This document shows, piece after piece, positions 7,710 through 17,900 of a DNA stretch of 64,000 nt. Every line of letters starts with the position of its first letter. The stretch's first letter is position 1. Under the pieces are notes generated by a model. The model had not been told where the DNA came from. It did no database searches and saw only the letters and a list, made by a program, of their open reading frames with translations. Position numbers and translations under genes: made by a program. The DNA comes from Pseudomonadota bacterium (GTDB lineage: Bacteria; Pseudomonadota; Gammaproteobacteria; Burkholderiales; Thiobacillaceae), in the NCBI GenBank assembly GCA_030653935.1, contig JAURYL010000036.1, positions 1-64,000 of the forward strand. Direction: 5' to 3'.

Positions 7710-10700
7710 ATGGCAGCAGCTGGCTTCAGACACATTCCCTGCGGGGCGGCGGTCAATGCGAGCGAGGCGCTCGCCATCGAAAAACTCAAGAACAAGCTGC
7801 AAGGCATCTCCGGTCCCTGGGTACTGCTCTCCAATCTCAGCCATTCCAGCCATGCCTCGCGGCTCTCGGATGAAATCGACCAGGTTGTCATCGGTCCCCC
7901 TGGGGTATTCGTGGTCGAGGTCAAACACTGGGATGCTGCCTGGCTCAAACAGAACCCCCAGACCGTCGACAACGAAGCCGACCGCATTAACGACAAGGCC
8001 AAACGGATTGCCGGAAAGCTGAAAACCGCCTTCGATCCCGGCTTCGTGGCGCCACGGTTGTTGCTCACACGCGGCGGCACTGGCATGCAGGTGGGGCAAC
8101 GCATCAAACACCGTGGGGTACCGGTATTCGGACTGGGCGAGTGGCGTGAACTGGTCGAAGCCGATGCCGCCGTGCAATTAACGTCCGAGCAAATCGAACG
8201 CGCCGCCCTGGTTCTGGAGCCAAGCGCGCGCGCCTCACTGACCGGCGACCTGCGCAGCTTCGCCGGGTTGATCAATCTGGAGCGCATCCCCACGCTGGAC
8301 GCGCCTTTTCACCGCGTTTATCGCGGCCAGCATCCCACCCGGCGCGACAAGGTCGTTCTGCACCTCTACGACCTCTCCGCTGCCGACGGCAAGGATGCTG
8401 AAAACCGGGCGAAGCGCGAATACGAAGTCATGCAGCACTGGCAAAAATCGCCCTATCTGCCCAGCTTGCTCGACTCTTTCCAGGAAGCGGAGCGTTATCC
8501 AGGCGAGTTGTACTGGTTCTCCATGGTCGATCCGGCCGCGCCCACCCTGGCCGAACGTGCCCAGGATGCCCATTGGAGCCTGGATGACCGCCTGCGCTAC
8601 GCCCGTGAAGCGCTGTCGGCCCTGGCCGGATTTCACCAGCCGGTCGAGGCTGGGCTGCCGTGCCTCGTCCATCGCCGCATCACCCCGCAGACCTTGCGGG
8701 TACGCCACAACGGCCGTCCCTTGTTCACCGATTTCAGCGTGGCCCGCCTCGATCAGGCGCTGACAATTTCCCTCGCTCCAGAGGATTTCGGCGAGGACAC
8801 GCCCTATGTCGCGCCGGAAGTCCGGCAAGGGGGGCTGGCGGCGGCCGATGCCCGCTCCGACATCTATGCCCTGTGCGCCAGCCTGATGCCGCTGTTTGCC
8901 GGTGACGAAGCCCGCGCCAGGGAAGCGCGTCAGTTCCTGGAACAAGGTTGTGCCCAGAATCCCGAAGGCCGCGAGTCACTGGCCGACCTGGCCGCCGTGC
9001 TGGAGCGGAACACCGCGCCGATTGCCCAGGCACAACCGGAACTCCCCGCCCCGGAATACTGGGATGAAGACACCGTGGTGCCTTTCCAGAATGCCAAATA
9101 CAAGATCGTCAGTCGTCTGGGGCGCGGCGGCATCGGCCAGACTTTCAAGGTGGTCGAGGTGGATGCGAGCTCCGACGAACGCTACGGCACCTACGTCGCC
9201 AAGCTGATCCATCACGAGGCGGATGCCGAACCGGCGTTACGCGCTTATCGCAAGGCGCGCGCCTACACCGTGCATCCACACCTTTCCGCCATTCACGAAA
9301 TCGCCCCGGACTGGCGAGCTGACCGTTTCGTCGCCTTGTTGAAATGGGTGGAAGGCATGCCGCTGGCCGATCTTGCCGGTGTGCTCGCGCTGCACGCGGA
9401 GGAGTTGGGAGAAACCAGCCTGCAAGACTTGGTGCTGCGCTGGCTGCGTGATCTCTGTGATGCGCTTTGGGCGTTGCATCAGGTGGGTTTGGTGCATGGC
9501 GATGTCAGCCCGCGCAACCTCATCGTCCAGGGTGGCGAAGTGGTGTTGACCGACTACGACACCGTCACCAACGCCGGCAGTGCCGCGCGCAGCCGAAATC
9601 CCTTGTATGCCAGCTACAGCGTGGAAAGCGGTGCGGCGATCCAGGCCAGCGATGATCTTTTCGCCCTGGCCGCCAGCTTTTTTCATGTGTTGTTCGAGCG
9701 CGAGCCCTTCAACTTCGCCGGGCAGCGCATCAAGAACCGTGGGCTGAATTGGGAAGGGCTGGAAAGCGCGGGACTGGAGCGGGTCGTCGAGTTTCTGAAT
9801 CGCGCCACCAGCACCATCGAGGCCAATCGATTCACGGATGCCCGCGTCGCGCTGGCTTTTCTCGCGCCCACCCCATCGGGCACGGTCGAGCCACGTCTTC
9901 CGGCGCCGACATACAGCGAAAACACCGCGCCGCGCCTGGCCGAATTGCTCTCGGCCTACCCTGGCTCCCGCCACGGCAACAGCGAAACCCGAGGCCTCGA
10001 TTCGACCTTCGCCGCTGACACCTACGTGGAAACCCGGCTGGATCATGTGCTGCGGCAAGAACTCGAACAGGATAAGGTCAAGCTCGCCATCCTGTTCGGC
10101 AATGCTGGTGACGGGAAAACCGCGTTCTTGCAGCATCTTCTGGCGGGGCTGGGCTTGTCCGATGTCCACTCATCCCAGCGTGTGCAGGCGCATCGCTTGG
10201 CCGATGAACGCCAGTTGACGGTCAATCTGGATGGTTCCGCCGCCTGGCAAGGCCAGTCGGCCAACACCCTGCTCGACCAGTTCTTCCTGCCTTGCCACGA
10301 CCTGGTTTTCGACGGTGCAGCCAGCAACCCCCGCGTGCTCGCCATCAACAGCGGCAAGCTGCTGGAATGGCTGGAGACCCAGGACGACAGCCCGCTGACG
10401 CGGCAACTCTACGGCGTGCTGTTCGAGACCGACGACGAAGACGAGCCGGTGCTCGATTCGCGCATTCGCCTCATCGACCTGAACCGCCGTTCCCTGGTGG
10501 GCGGCATCCAGGCCGGCGAAATCCGGGTGGATTTCCTCACCGCTCTGCTGGATCGTTTTCTCGGTGTCGGCCTGAAACAAGACCCCTGGGCCGGCTGCGC
10601 CACCTGCATGGCACAACACCGTTGCACCGCCTGGCATTCGGTGCAGACCTTGCGCGCACCGGACATCGGCATGCGTCTGCGCGCCCGCCTCGCGGATGCA

Positions 10701-11621
10701 CTGCAAGCCTGTCACCTGCGCGGGGAAGCCCACATTACCGCGCGGGAACTGAGGGCGGCGCTGGTCTTCCTCTTCTTCGGCGTGCATGACTGTGGAGAAC
10801 TCCATGCCAACCCCGAGTTGATGCCACCCCGTTATTGGGATCGCGCCTTCGCCGCCGATGCGTCGCAACGCCAGGGTGAACTGCTCGCGGAACTCGCCCG
10901 TTTCGACCCGGCGCTGGACAGCAACCCGCTGCTGGATCGGCATCTGCTCAGGGAAACGCCGCACGGCCCCGACGACATCGCCGCCGCCCTGGCCTCCGCC
11001 CGCCGCCGTGCCTGGTTCGAATGGGACGACGCGCGTTACACGGCGCTGCAACTCCCCGCCGATGCCCTGCCGCTGTTCGGCGGCCGCCACCTCGACCGTT
11101 TCCGCCGCGTGCCGCTGATGAACGAGGATGAGCGCGAAGCCCTCTGCCGTGAGCTTTGCCTGGGTGTCGCCCGCCTGGAAGACCTGCCCGAGGCCGCCTT
11201 CGCTCGCGAGATCGGCCTACCGCTGCGCATCCAGCCGCGCACCCCCACCGAAAGCGCCTTCTGGGTGGTGAAACTCTGGGAACGTTTCCACCTGGAAGCG
11301 CCCTTGCCGCGTACCGCCGAAGGGCTGGAAGCGCTGCATACCCACCTGCTGTTGATCTATCGCTACGCGGCTGGGGGCGAGGAACGTTTGCCTGTCGGCC
11401 TGGAATTGTTCCACCTGCTGCTGGCCCTGAAAGACGGCGCCCAGTTGGCCGGCGCCGGCCAGGAAGGCGTGTTCGCCCATCTGGAAATCTTCACCCAGCG
11501 CCTGGCCCAGGAAGACGCCCGCGAACTGCACGGCTGGCATCCCGGCGATGAAGCCAGCGTGTTCCGGGTGCGGGTCGAGGCGCGGGATGGCCGGCAAATA
11601 TTGGTGAGGGAGGCGGCATGA
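7710..11621 (+). CDS. NERD nuclease-like / pseudokinase / protein kinase / P-loop ATPase fusion
   Basis: 1303-aa multidomain cytoplasmic protein. Residues ~16-130 are a NERD domain with D57 (EIDQVVI) and E70/K72 (VEVKHW), matching the nuclease-related core. Residues ~190-435 resemble a protein kinase whose catalytic loop is HRRITPQTL and whose metal motif is DFS, with no clear lysine; it is probably a pseudokinase. Residues ~460-720 are a second kinase with the glycine loop GRGGIG (471-476), VAKLI (K498), HGDVSPRN (D598, N603) and DYD (D615); it looks active. A P-loop GNAGDGKT (797-804) starts a C-terminal ATPase-like region with a C963/C966/C972 cluster. NERD plus kinase recalls PglW of BREX type 2, but no pglX, pglY or pglZ is nearby. 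It overlaps the next gene by 4 nt. A signalling or sensor role in defence is inference. Confidence 0.85.
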   Translation: MAAAGFRHIPCGAAVNASEALAIEKLKNKLQGISGPWVLLSNLSHSSHASRLSDEIDQVVIGPPGVFVVEVKHWDAAWLKQNPQTVDNEADRINDKAKRIAGKLKTAFDPGFVAPRLLLTRGGTGMQVGQRIKHRGVPVFGLGEWRELVEADAAVQLTSEQIERAALVLEPSARASLTGDLRSFAGLINLERIPTLDAPFHRVYRGQHPTRRDKVVLHLYDLSAADGKDAENRAKREYEVMQHWQKSPYLPSLLDSFQEAERYPGELYWFSMVDPAAPTLAERAQDAHWSLDDRLRYAREALSALAGFHQPVEAGLPCLVHRRITPQTLRVRHNGRPLFTDFSVARLDQALTISLAPEDFGEDTPYVAPEVRQGGLAAADARSDIYALCASLMPLFAGDEARAREARQFLEQGCAQNPEGRESLADLAAVLERNTAPIAQAQPELPAPEYWDEDTVVPFQNAKYKIVSRLGRGGIGQTFKVVEVDASSDERYGTYVAKLIHHEADAEPALRAYRKARAYTVHPHLSAIHEIAPDWRADRFVALLKWVEGMPLADLAGVLALHAEELGETSLQDLVLRWLRDLCDALWALHQVGLVHGDVSPRNLIVQGGEVVLTDYDTVTNAGSAARSRNPLYASYSVESGAAIQASDDLFALAASFFHVLFEREPFNFAGQRIKNRGLNWEGLESAGLERVVEFLNRATSTIEANRFTDARVALAFLAPTPSGTVEPRLPAPTYSENTAPRLAELLSAYPGSRHGNSETRGLDSTFAADTYVETRLDHVLRQELEQDKVKLAILFGNAGDGKTAFLQHLLAGLGLSDVHSSQRVQAHRLADERQLTVNLDGSAAWQGQSANTLLDQFFLPCHDLVFDGAASNPRVLAINSGKLLEWLETQDDSPLTRQLYGVLFETDDEDEPVLDSRIRLIDLNRRSLVGGIQAGEIRVDFLTALLDRFLGVGLKQDPWAGCATCMAQHRCTAWHSVQTLRAPDIGMRLRARLADALQACHLRGEAHITARELRAALVFLFFGVHDCGELHANPELMPPRYWDRAFAADASQRQGELLAELARFDPALDSNPLLDRHLLRETPHGPDDIAAALASARRRAWFEWDDARYTALQLPADALPLFGGRHLDRFRRVPLMNEDEREALCRELCLGVARLEDLPEAAFAREIGLPLRIQPRTPTESAFWVVKLWERFHLEAPLPRTAEGLEALHTHLLLIYRYAAGGEERLPVGLELFHLLLALKDGAQLAGAGQEGVFAHLEIFTQRLAQEDARELHGWHPGDEASVFRVRVEARDGRQILVREAA

Positions 11622-13408
11622 ACACGAAAACCATCGTCGAGAACGTATTGACCCCGGCGCGTGCCAAGGAGTTATGGAGCGCCAACTATTTCACGGCGCT
11701 CCCCTTTACCCCCCAGCACTTCGAGGTAGGCAGTCTGTTGCCGGCCATGCTTTACATGGCGCGCTGGGGCCACCGGCGTGGCAAGGGGCATTTCATCGAG
11801 ACCTTTGGCCGTCAGGATGCCCAGGGAAAGGCGCAACCGCCCCGGTTGGTCGATGTGGCAAGTGGCTTGCTCACCCGTGCTGGCGGCGAATTCGACGGCT
11901 TCGCTGGCGACCACGGCCCGGCCATGCTGGCCGATCTGCTGCTCACTTATTGCCTGGAGAACAAGGAGCATGCGCTGGGGCATGGTGAGGGGGTGCAGCG
12001 GGTTTTCCCCACGCATTACCTGGCGAGTTGGCTTGATTTGCCCAAAGAAGTAGCCAACTTGCGCGGCGTCCCCGAAATGCTGACGGCCCTGCTGGCCTGG
12101 CAGGACAAGGGCGGAACGCTTGCCCAGCGTGCCAGCAAGGCTTTTCCTGTTGGTGGTGATTTCAGCGAGAGCCCGCTGTTGGCCTTGTTTGGCCGCCATG
12201 TGGAGATCGACGGCCCCGCCGCCAACCTCGCTTCCGACCGTTTCATGGAACAAACCGCCGACGATCTGGGTGTGGATGAACTGCTGGCGATACGGTTGGC
12301 ACAGGTCTGCGGCCACGCGCCCGGCAAGGTGCCTGGCGCGGGTGCGGACATCCCCAACCGCTGGCCCATCGCCAAAACCGCAGCCAAGTATCTGCGCGGC
12401 GATCTGTCCACCTTCATCGAGGCCTATGGCGCATCGCTACCGCGTCAAGCCTTCCTGCCCATGCTGGAGGCGGGAATAGGCCTCGGCATGGCCAACCTGC
12501 TGTTTTCCACCATGGTTTGTCTGTCCGACTGGGCGCTTACCGGTGCCGTTCCCAAAGACCAGCAGCCGATGCCCTTGTTCGTGGACTGCTCGCACGGTCT
12601 GGACGCCAAGCTGCGCAATGTCTCGGAAGCGGGGATGAGCGAGGCGCTTGCCCGCTTTGAGCGCCTGCCGGTGCTGATGATGCTGGCGCGGGTGTTGGAC
12701 GACCGGGTTAGCCACCATCCCAGGCTAATGAACGATCTGCCGCCCCGGCAACCCGACGCGACAGCCTGGCTCAATCTGCTCGGGGAGGTATACCGGGAGC
12801 GGCACGACAGGGCCGAGTCAATCCTGGAAAGACTGGAAGAAGACTGCGGCCGCCTGGCGGACGAACTGGAAAAGGCAGATGAGGCGCTAGAAGTGGTGCG
12901 GGCGTTGCGCAACGACCAAGTCAATTCTGCGTTGAGGTTAGCGGAAGCGTTGGCGGAGCTTATTGGCTATCAGCAACAGGGACAAAATTACTTGAAGGCA
13001 CTGGACAGCAGCCTCATGCCCAACCGCCCCAACGGACTCGCCTTCAAACGGCGTGTTTCCCGCAGCGAAGCCGGCACGAAGAAGTCTGTAGACCTGCGTT
13101 CCATCGTGCTGTCCCACGCTCTGCTGGACTTTCTGGTGCATCGCCATCTGCGCAAGGACGGTGAAGGCAAAGCTGCGCGGCCCCTCACTCTGCTCCGCTT
13201 CCTCGACATTCTGCGCGACCACTACGGGCTGTATGTGGACCGCGAACCGCCAGGCATGTCCGTGCCGCAAGACCTGCTGCGTGCCAACAAAGCCTGGCTG
13301 GAACGCCGCTTGCGCGACCTGGGCCTGCTGGTGGGGGTGAACGATGCGGAGTCGATGAAGCAGTTGCGGGCGCGGTTTGTTGTGCCGGCAACGGAAGATG
13401 GGAAATAG
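11618..13408 (+). CDS. Unrecognised 596-aa protein of the kinase/ATPase cluster
   Basis: It starts at an ATG overlapping the stop of the kinase gene (ATGA), so the two are translationally coupled. I do not recognise the family. The protein is soluble, with no signal peptide or membrane segment. A charged helical stretch at about residues 395-440 (RAESILERLEEDCGRLADEL) suggests a coiled coil. The C terminus (SIVLSHALLDFLVHRHL, YGLYVDREPPGMSVP, LERRLRDLGLLVGVND) looks like a folded helical domain. Tight coupling indicates that it works stoichiometrically with the NERD-kinase-ATPase protein. The kinase / unknown / large ATPase order invites comparison with the late genes of the MADS defence system, which I could not test. 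Confidence 0.7.
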   Translation: MNTKTIVENVLTPARAKELWSANYFTALPFTPQHFEVGSLLPAMLYMARWGHRRGKGHFIETFGRQDAQGKAQPPRLVDVASGLLTRAGGEFDGFAGDHGPAMLADLLLTYCLENKEHALGHGEGVQRVFPTHYLASWLDLPKEVANLRGVPEMLTALLAWQDKGGTLAQRASKAFPVGGDFSESPLLALFGRHVEIDGPAANLASDRFMEQTADDLGVDELLAIRLAQVCGHAPGKVPGAGADIPNRWPIAKTAAKYLRGDLSTFIEAYGASLPRQAFLPMLEAGIGLGMANLLFSTMVCLSDWALTGAVPKDQQPMPLFVDCSHGLDAKLRNVSEAGMSEALARFERLPVLMMLARVLDDRVSHHPRLMNDLPPRQPDATAWLNLLGEVYRERHDRAESILERLEEDCGRLADELEKADEALEVVRALRNDQVNSALRLAEALAELIGYQQQGQNYLKALDSSLMPNRPNGLAFKRRVSRSEAGTKKSVDLRSIVLSHALLDFLVHRHLRKDGEGKAARPLTLLRFLDILRDHYGLYVDREPPGMSVPQDLLRANKAWLERRLRDLGLLVGVNDAESMKQLRARFVVPATEDGK

Positions 13409-13427
13409 CCCGTAAAGGGGTAAAAAG

Positions 13428-13928
13428 ATGGGGAAGAAACGTCGTAAATCCAAGGTAGTACCAGGCGTTAGTACAGCCAACGCAAGCGGCTTGTATGGTT
13501 ACCACGATCCCAAAATGCTTCCCCCGCAAGGCAGGATACCCGCGCCCTCGAAGAGTCTTGTTGGCCGAACAGAAGCGCCAAGTCTCGGCATAGGTGATGT
13601 GGTTAGCCATGAGGGAATGACCATTGGTCACACTGTTGTGGCGGGCTACATGGTTAACTTTGTCGCGACCTCATGCTCCTGTGGTGGCGAGAACCCGAAT
13701 TGCTACAAGTGCGATGGAACTGGTTATTACGTCGTGGAGCGGCCGGGTTGTGAGGTTGTCGCCCACTGCGAAGGAAAGAAGAAAAAACGGAAATCAAAGA
13801 AACGTGTTGCATCGACCGAGGCAAGTTTCTCGAACGATGCTCGGGGCGGCGACTATGCGATACGGGAAAACGGGCGTTTCTTGAGTAATCCGCTGCATGA
13901 CGATTACGACGATGAATCCACCTCGTAG
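13428..13928 (+). CDS. Small Cys-rich hypothetical protein
   Basis: 166 aa, starting at an ATG behind an AAAGGGG site, 19 nt after the preceding gene. The N terminus is basic (MGKKRRKSKVV). A central CSCGGENPNCYKCDGTGYY resembles one zinc-binding repeat of DnaJ-type zinc fingers (CxC...CxxC-G-x-G), followed by a second basic run (KKKKRKSKKR) and an acidic C terminus. The coding sequence is visibly richer in A than its neighbours, which suggests separate acquisition. The basic runs fit nucleic-acid binding; this is inference. No known family is recognised. Confidence 0.6.
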   Translation: MGKKRRKSKVVPGVSTANASGLYGYHDPKMLPPQGRIPAPSKSLVGRTEAPSLGIGDVVSHEGMTIGHTVVAGYMVNFVATSCSCGGENPNCYKCDGTGYYVVERPGCEVVAHCEGKKKKRKSKKRVASTEASFSNDARGGDYAIRENGRFLSNPLHDDYDDESTS

Positions 13929-13949
13929 GTGCGTGATTCCTCGATTGAA

Positions 13950-13991
13950 TGTAGCCTAACAAGCTTCATTTGTAGCTAATTAAACTACATC
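13950..13991 (+). promoter_or_regulatory. AT-rich promoter/operator region of the MNT gene
   Basis: ATGTAG at 13950, TGTAG at 13971 and CTACA at 13985 form nested inverted repeats immediately before the GTG start at 13992. There is no ribosome site, so a leaderless transcript or repression by the gene's own helix-turn-helix domain is plausible. Confidence 0.4.
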
Positions 13992-14600
13992 GTGCTTGCT
14001 TCCCTATTACTTGGCTCCTACCGCCAGAAAGTGCTGGCCCTCCTGCTGTTGCATCCGGAGCAGCACTTTCATGTGCGGGAAATCGCCCGCCTGACCGGTA
14101 CCTCGGCCGGCACGCTGCACAAGGAACTGGCGCGGTTGGCTCTTGCCGGGGTGCTGAGTAGGGAGGAAGTCGGCAATCAGGTGCGCTACGGCGCCAATCA
14201 ACAGTGCCCGATCTTTCCGGAACTGGCGGGGATATTGCGCAAGACGGCGGGGCTCGCGGATGTGTTGAGAGAAGCTTTGGCCGGCTTGGGTGGGCGCATC
14301 GCGCTTGCGCTGGTGTTCGGCTCCGTGGCACGCGGGGAAGAAGGGCCGCGCAGCGATGTGGATGTGTTGCTGGTGGGTGAGATCGGTTTCGCCGAGGTGG
14401 TTCGCGCGCTGTATGAAGCACAGGCGCGCATCGGCCGGGAGATCAACCCAGTGGTGCTGTCGCCCGCCGAGTTTCAGGAAAAGGCGAGTGCGGGCGACGC
14501 CTTCCTCGCCGAGGTGTTGAACAACGAAAAACTGTTTCTGATGGGAGATGAGCATGACCTTGGAAAACTTGTTGGCGATAAAGCGGTTGCAACGGCATGA
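13992..14600 (+). CDS. HTH-nucleotidyltransferase (MNT-type antitoxin)
   Basis: 202 aa. Residues ~10-70 form an ArsR-like winged helix (FHVREIARLTGTSAGTLHKE). Residues ~100-180 are a minimal nucleotidyltransferase with GSVARGEEGPRSDVDVLLVG, where G110-S111 and D122/D124 are the nucleotide-binding and metal residues. MNT proteins pair with HEPN toxins (type VII toxin-antitoxin) and neutralise them, often by adding AMP to the toxin. The HEPN partner starts within its 3' end (about 47-nt overlap), the standard layout. The start is a GTG with no ribosome site behind palindromic DNA. The pair is embedded between the 596-aa/Cys-rich genes and the HerA-like gene. Confidence 0.83.
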   Translation: MLASLLLGSYRQKVLALLLLHPEQHFHVREIARLTGTSAGTLHKELARLALAGVLSREEVGNQVRYGANQQCPIFPELAGILRKTAGLADVLREALAGLGGRIALALVFGSVARGEEGPRSDVDVLLVGEIGFAEVVRALYEAQARIGREINPVVLSPAEFQEKASAGDAFLAEVLNNEKLFLMGDEHDLGKLVGDKAVATA

Positions 14601-14979
14601 GGCCGGGCGCGCCGCCATTCTGAAATTGCTGGCGGCGGCCGCGCGCAATCTGGCCGACGCCAAGGTCACCACGATCAGCGCGGAAAACCGCTTCGACGCC
14701 GCCTACAAGGCCATCCTGCAATGTGCGATGGCCGCGCTCTGGGCCAAGGGTTTCCGCACATCCACCAGCGAGCCGGGCCACCACCAGACCGCCATCCAGG
14801 CACTGCCCCTGACTCTGGCACTGGACAGCGCCACCGTCATCGTTCTCGACGCGCTCCGCAAACAACGCAATCTGAACGACTACACCGGCGACGGCGTCAA
14901 CGATGCGCTACTCGCCGAGTGCATTGCCCAGGCGGAAGCCCTGTTGCAGCACGCCCGCACCACCCTCGGAGTGTCTTGA
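14554..14979 (+). CDS. HEPN-domain protein (probable RNase toxin partner of MNT)
   Basis: 141 aa, all-helical. It carries the family's C-terminal motif as RKQRNLNDY, the RN(x)3Y variant of the HEPN active site. The start at 14554 is chosen over 14548 because GGGAG lies 6 nt upstream of it and would abut the earlier ATG. HEPN proteins of this size are usually ribonucleases kept silent by the MNT partner, whose gene overlaps it here. It ends one nucleotide before the HerA-like gene, so the pair is almost certainly cotranscribed with it and may stabilise or guard the cluster. Confidence 0.8.
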   Translation: MTLENLLAIKRLQRHEAGRAAILKLLAAAARNLADAKVTTISAENRFDAAYKAILQCAMAALWAKGFRTSTSEPGHHQTAIQALPLTLALDSATVIVLDALRKQRNLNDYTGDGVNDALLAECIAQAEALLQHARTTLGVS

Positions 14980-14980
14980 C

Positions 14981-17900
14981 ATGCCCCTGAACGAAAACGC
15001 GGCACCCATCCTGGCGCTCGCCTTGAAAGAACTGCTGGGGCCGGCCTTGCCTGGCAGCATGGCATTCATCCGTTGCCTACCCGGCGAGGTGGCGCGGGAA
15101 CTGGCGGCAGATCAACGCTTCCTGGTGCCAGGTTGGCGGGTCGCAGTGGTCGGCCAGACGGCGGATGAAAACATCCGCGCCATCACTGCGGACCAGGCGG
15201 TGGAGTGGCGCGAGGACAAGGCGGAAGCGGTGCTGTTGCTGGTGGATACCGCGCAGGCCGGTGCCGGTATGGACGGTATCTACGGCGCGGCGCGTGACAT
15301 CGCTGAAGCAGAATTGTTTGCCACGGCGAAAAAACTGGCGCGTGAGAAGCTGGCACACGGCGGCAAGGGTTTCGCCGACAAGGCTTTGTCCAAGGCGCGC
15401 CGGCTGGCGCGTAACAAGACCTTGTCGCCTTGGCGCGAGTTCGCCTATCTCTGCCGCGCCGCCTACAGCGAGGGAGGTCTGGGTGCGGCCTTGCCGGAAA
15501 TCGGCCTGTGGCCGGTGGCGATTGAGGAAAATGCGGATGACGACGACCTGGAGAAATCCGCCCGCCTGGTGGAACGCCTGCTGGCTGGCAACCGGCAATC
15601 GGCGGAAACGCGGGTGGCGGGCCTGCAACTGCCGGCGGCGGATGAAGCGGTGGGCCGCGAGTTGGCGGAGTTCCTGCGCGAGGCGGACAGTCTTTCTCGG
15701 CTGGATGCGCTGGCGAGGGTGGAAGGGCGGGAGGCCTTGTGGCTGAACAACCTGCGCCCCGGCTTGTTCGATAGCCAGGCCTTGCAGTCGATTCGCTGGG
15801 TGAATTGGCGCGGCAAGAGCGGCAAGCCCGCAGCCTGGTCCGGCCTGGGTGTGGATGCCGATGACCGTCTGGTGTTCAAGCTTGCGCTGACGGATAACCC
15901 GCAACAGCGGGTGCGCCTGGAAGTGCGTTGGGAGACAGAGCCCACCACCTTGGCGAAAGGCGCTGTGGATTACACGGTGGAAATCCGCGCGGGTGGCGAC
16001 GCGCTGGCGGAGAAAACCGTCAGCCACATCGTGAAAAGCCCGCAGAAATGTGTTTTCACTCAGGACGACTTCGGCGAACTGGGTGAGAGTGCCCGCTTCG
16101 AGGCGGAGGTGGTGATCCGGGCACTGACTGCGGAAGCCTTGCTGGAAGGCGATGACCAGGAAAGCCCGTTTCGCGCCTTGAGCAAGGATTTCATTCTGTG
16201 CTTCGGCGAAACCGACAAGCCCGCCAAAACCAGTGCCGGCAGCGTTTACCCCACGCTGGCATTGGCCGCCATCCAGGTGGCGAAAGAGCGGGAGGAGTTC
16301 GACCGGTTGGCCGACAACCCCGGTGACAGGCAAGCCTTCAGCCGGGATGCCAAGGGCTATATCGCCTGCCGCGTGGACGGCAAGGCAGCGCGAGTGCTGT
16401 GCCCGAATCTGTTGCTCGACCTGGCGGCTGACTGGGTGGGGCATGGCGGCGAATCGGGTCGCTGGCGGCTCAAGGTTCGGGCGGATGGCACGCCCGACGG
16501 CAAGCCCGAATTTGTTCCGGTGCCTCCAACCAGCGACGAGGCGGGAAGACGCTTTGCCCAGATTTCCAGAGATTTTTCCCGTTGGCTGGCCACCTCCAGC
16601 CAGGGGCCTCTGGCGGTGCTCTATACGGAACGCAAGATCATCAACGATTACGTCAACGCCGCCACCACCTGGTGGGATTCCGCGCCCGCTCGCGCCACCC
16701 TGATTCACACTCTGGAAGTCGAAGGCGTGGGCGGCCAGCGCATCGGCCTCATCGTGTTGCCCACTCATCCGCTACGTGTCGCCTGGCAACAGAGTTTCGA
16801 CATGCTGGTGTGGCGCCATCGTTATGAGGAAGGCGCGCCGCCGACCAAGGTGGCCAAGCTGCTTGGATCACTGATCGGCGCCCATTACCCGGCCATGCTG
16901 CCGGGTTTCAAAGAAGGCGAGGCCTTCGTGTTCGCCGACAGCCTGGGCTTTCATACCGTGGCGATGACGGCCACCGACGATGCCGAGCCCAAGGCCACCG
17001 TGGCCTTGCTCTCCCGTCTTCTGGGGGATGGCGATGCCAAGGGCGAGGAATTGATGGCCCCTTCAGTAGGCAAGAGCGCTTCCCAACTACTGGGCGAAGA
17101 AGTCGCGCGTTATCTCAACCTGCACCCGGAAACCCGGCGCGTGCATGTCCATGCGCTGCGCCCAGGCGATGCCATGCCCGCAGCGCGTGCCCTGGGTTGT
17201 GCCTTGCGCGGTGCTGAGGCTGCCGAGGTGGATGAAGACGGTGAAGCGCGGGATGGTCATGCCAAACGCGCCTTCGTGCTGGATCTTTTCCCGGCCCCAT
17301 CGCTGGCAAACGGCCGCAAGAGCATGGTGGGACGATTCCTGTCCGCCACCGCCGAGCGTCGCCGCAGTGGCGCCGGGGCGGTGCCGGAGGAAGATCGCTG
17401 GCTGCTGGACAGCGTGACCCGCCCCGGCGGCGTGAGTCTGCCGCGCCTGGCCTGGGCACGGCGCGAGAGCGTAACCCCGGCGACGCCGGCGCATCTGGCC
17501 CTGGCCTTCGACATCTTCACCACCCGCCTGGAATGCGTGCCGAAAGCCAGTGTCCCCGATGCCGCGCTGGAAGTGCATGGCCTGGCCCTGACGCCGGAAC
17601 GCCGTTTCGAGGCAACACCGGTGCCGCGCTGGGTGTCGTCGATCCCGACTGCGCCGGAAGGCGATAAACATCCCGTCGGGCGGGGTTTTTCCGAGCGATT
17701 GGTGAAGGCGCATTCCGCGCTGTTGCGCTGTGTCGCCAAGCGCATGGGCGCGGGCGAGAACGACTGGCCGGTATTGATCACCGAAGTGTCATCCGACCAG
17801 GGCGAGATGTTGGCGAGCCTGCACCGGCTATGCGATTGGGTGGTGACGGTGGACCGCCATGCCGGCGTCGAGTATTTCGACTCCCCGCGCGATCTGCCGA

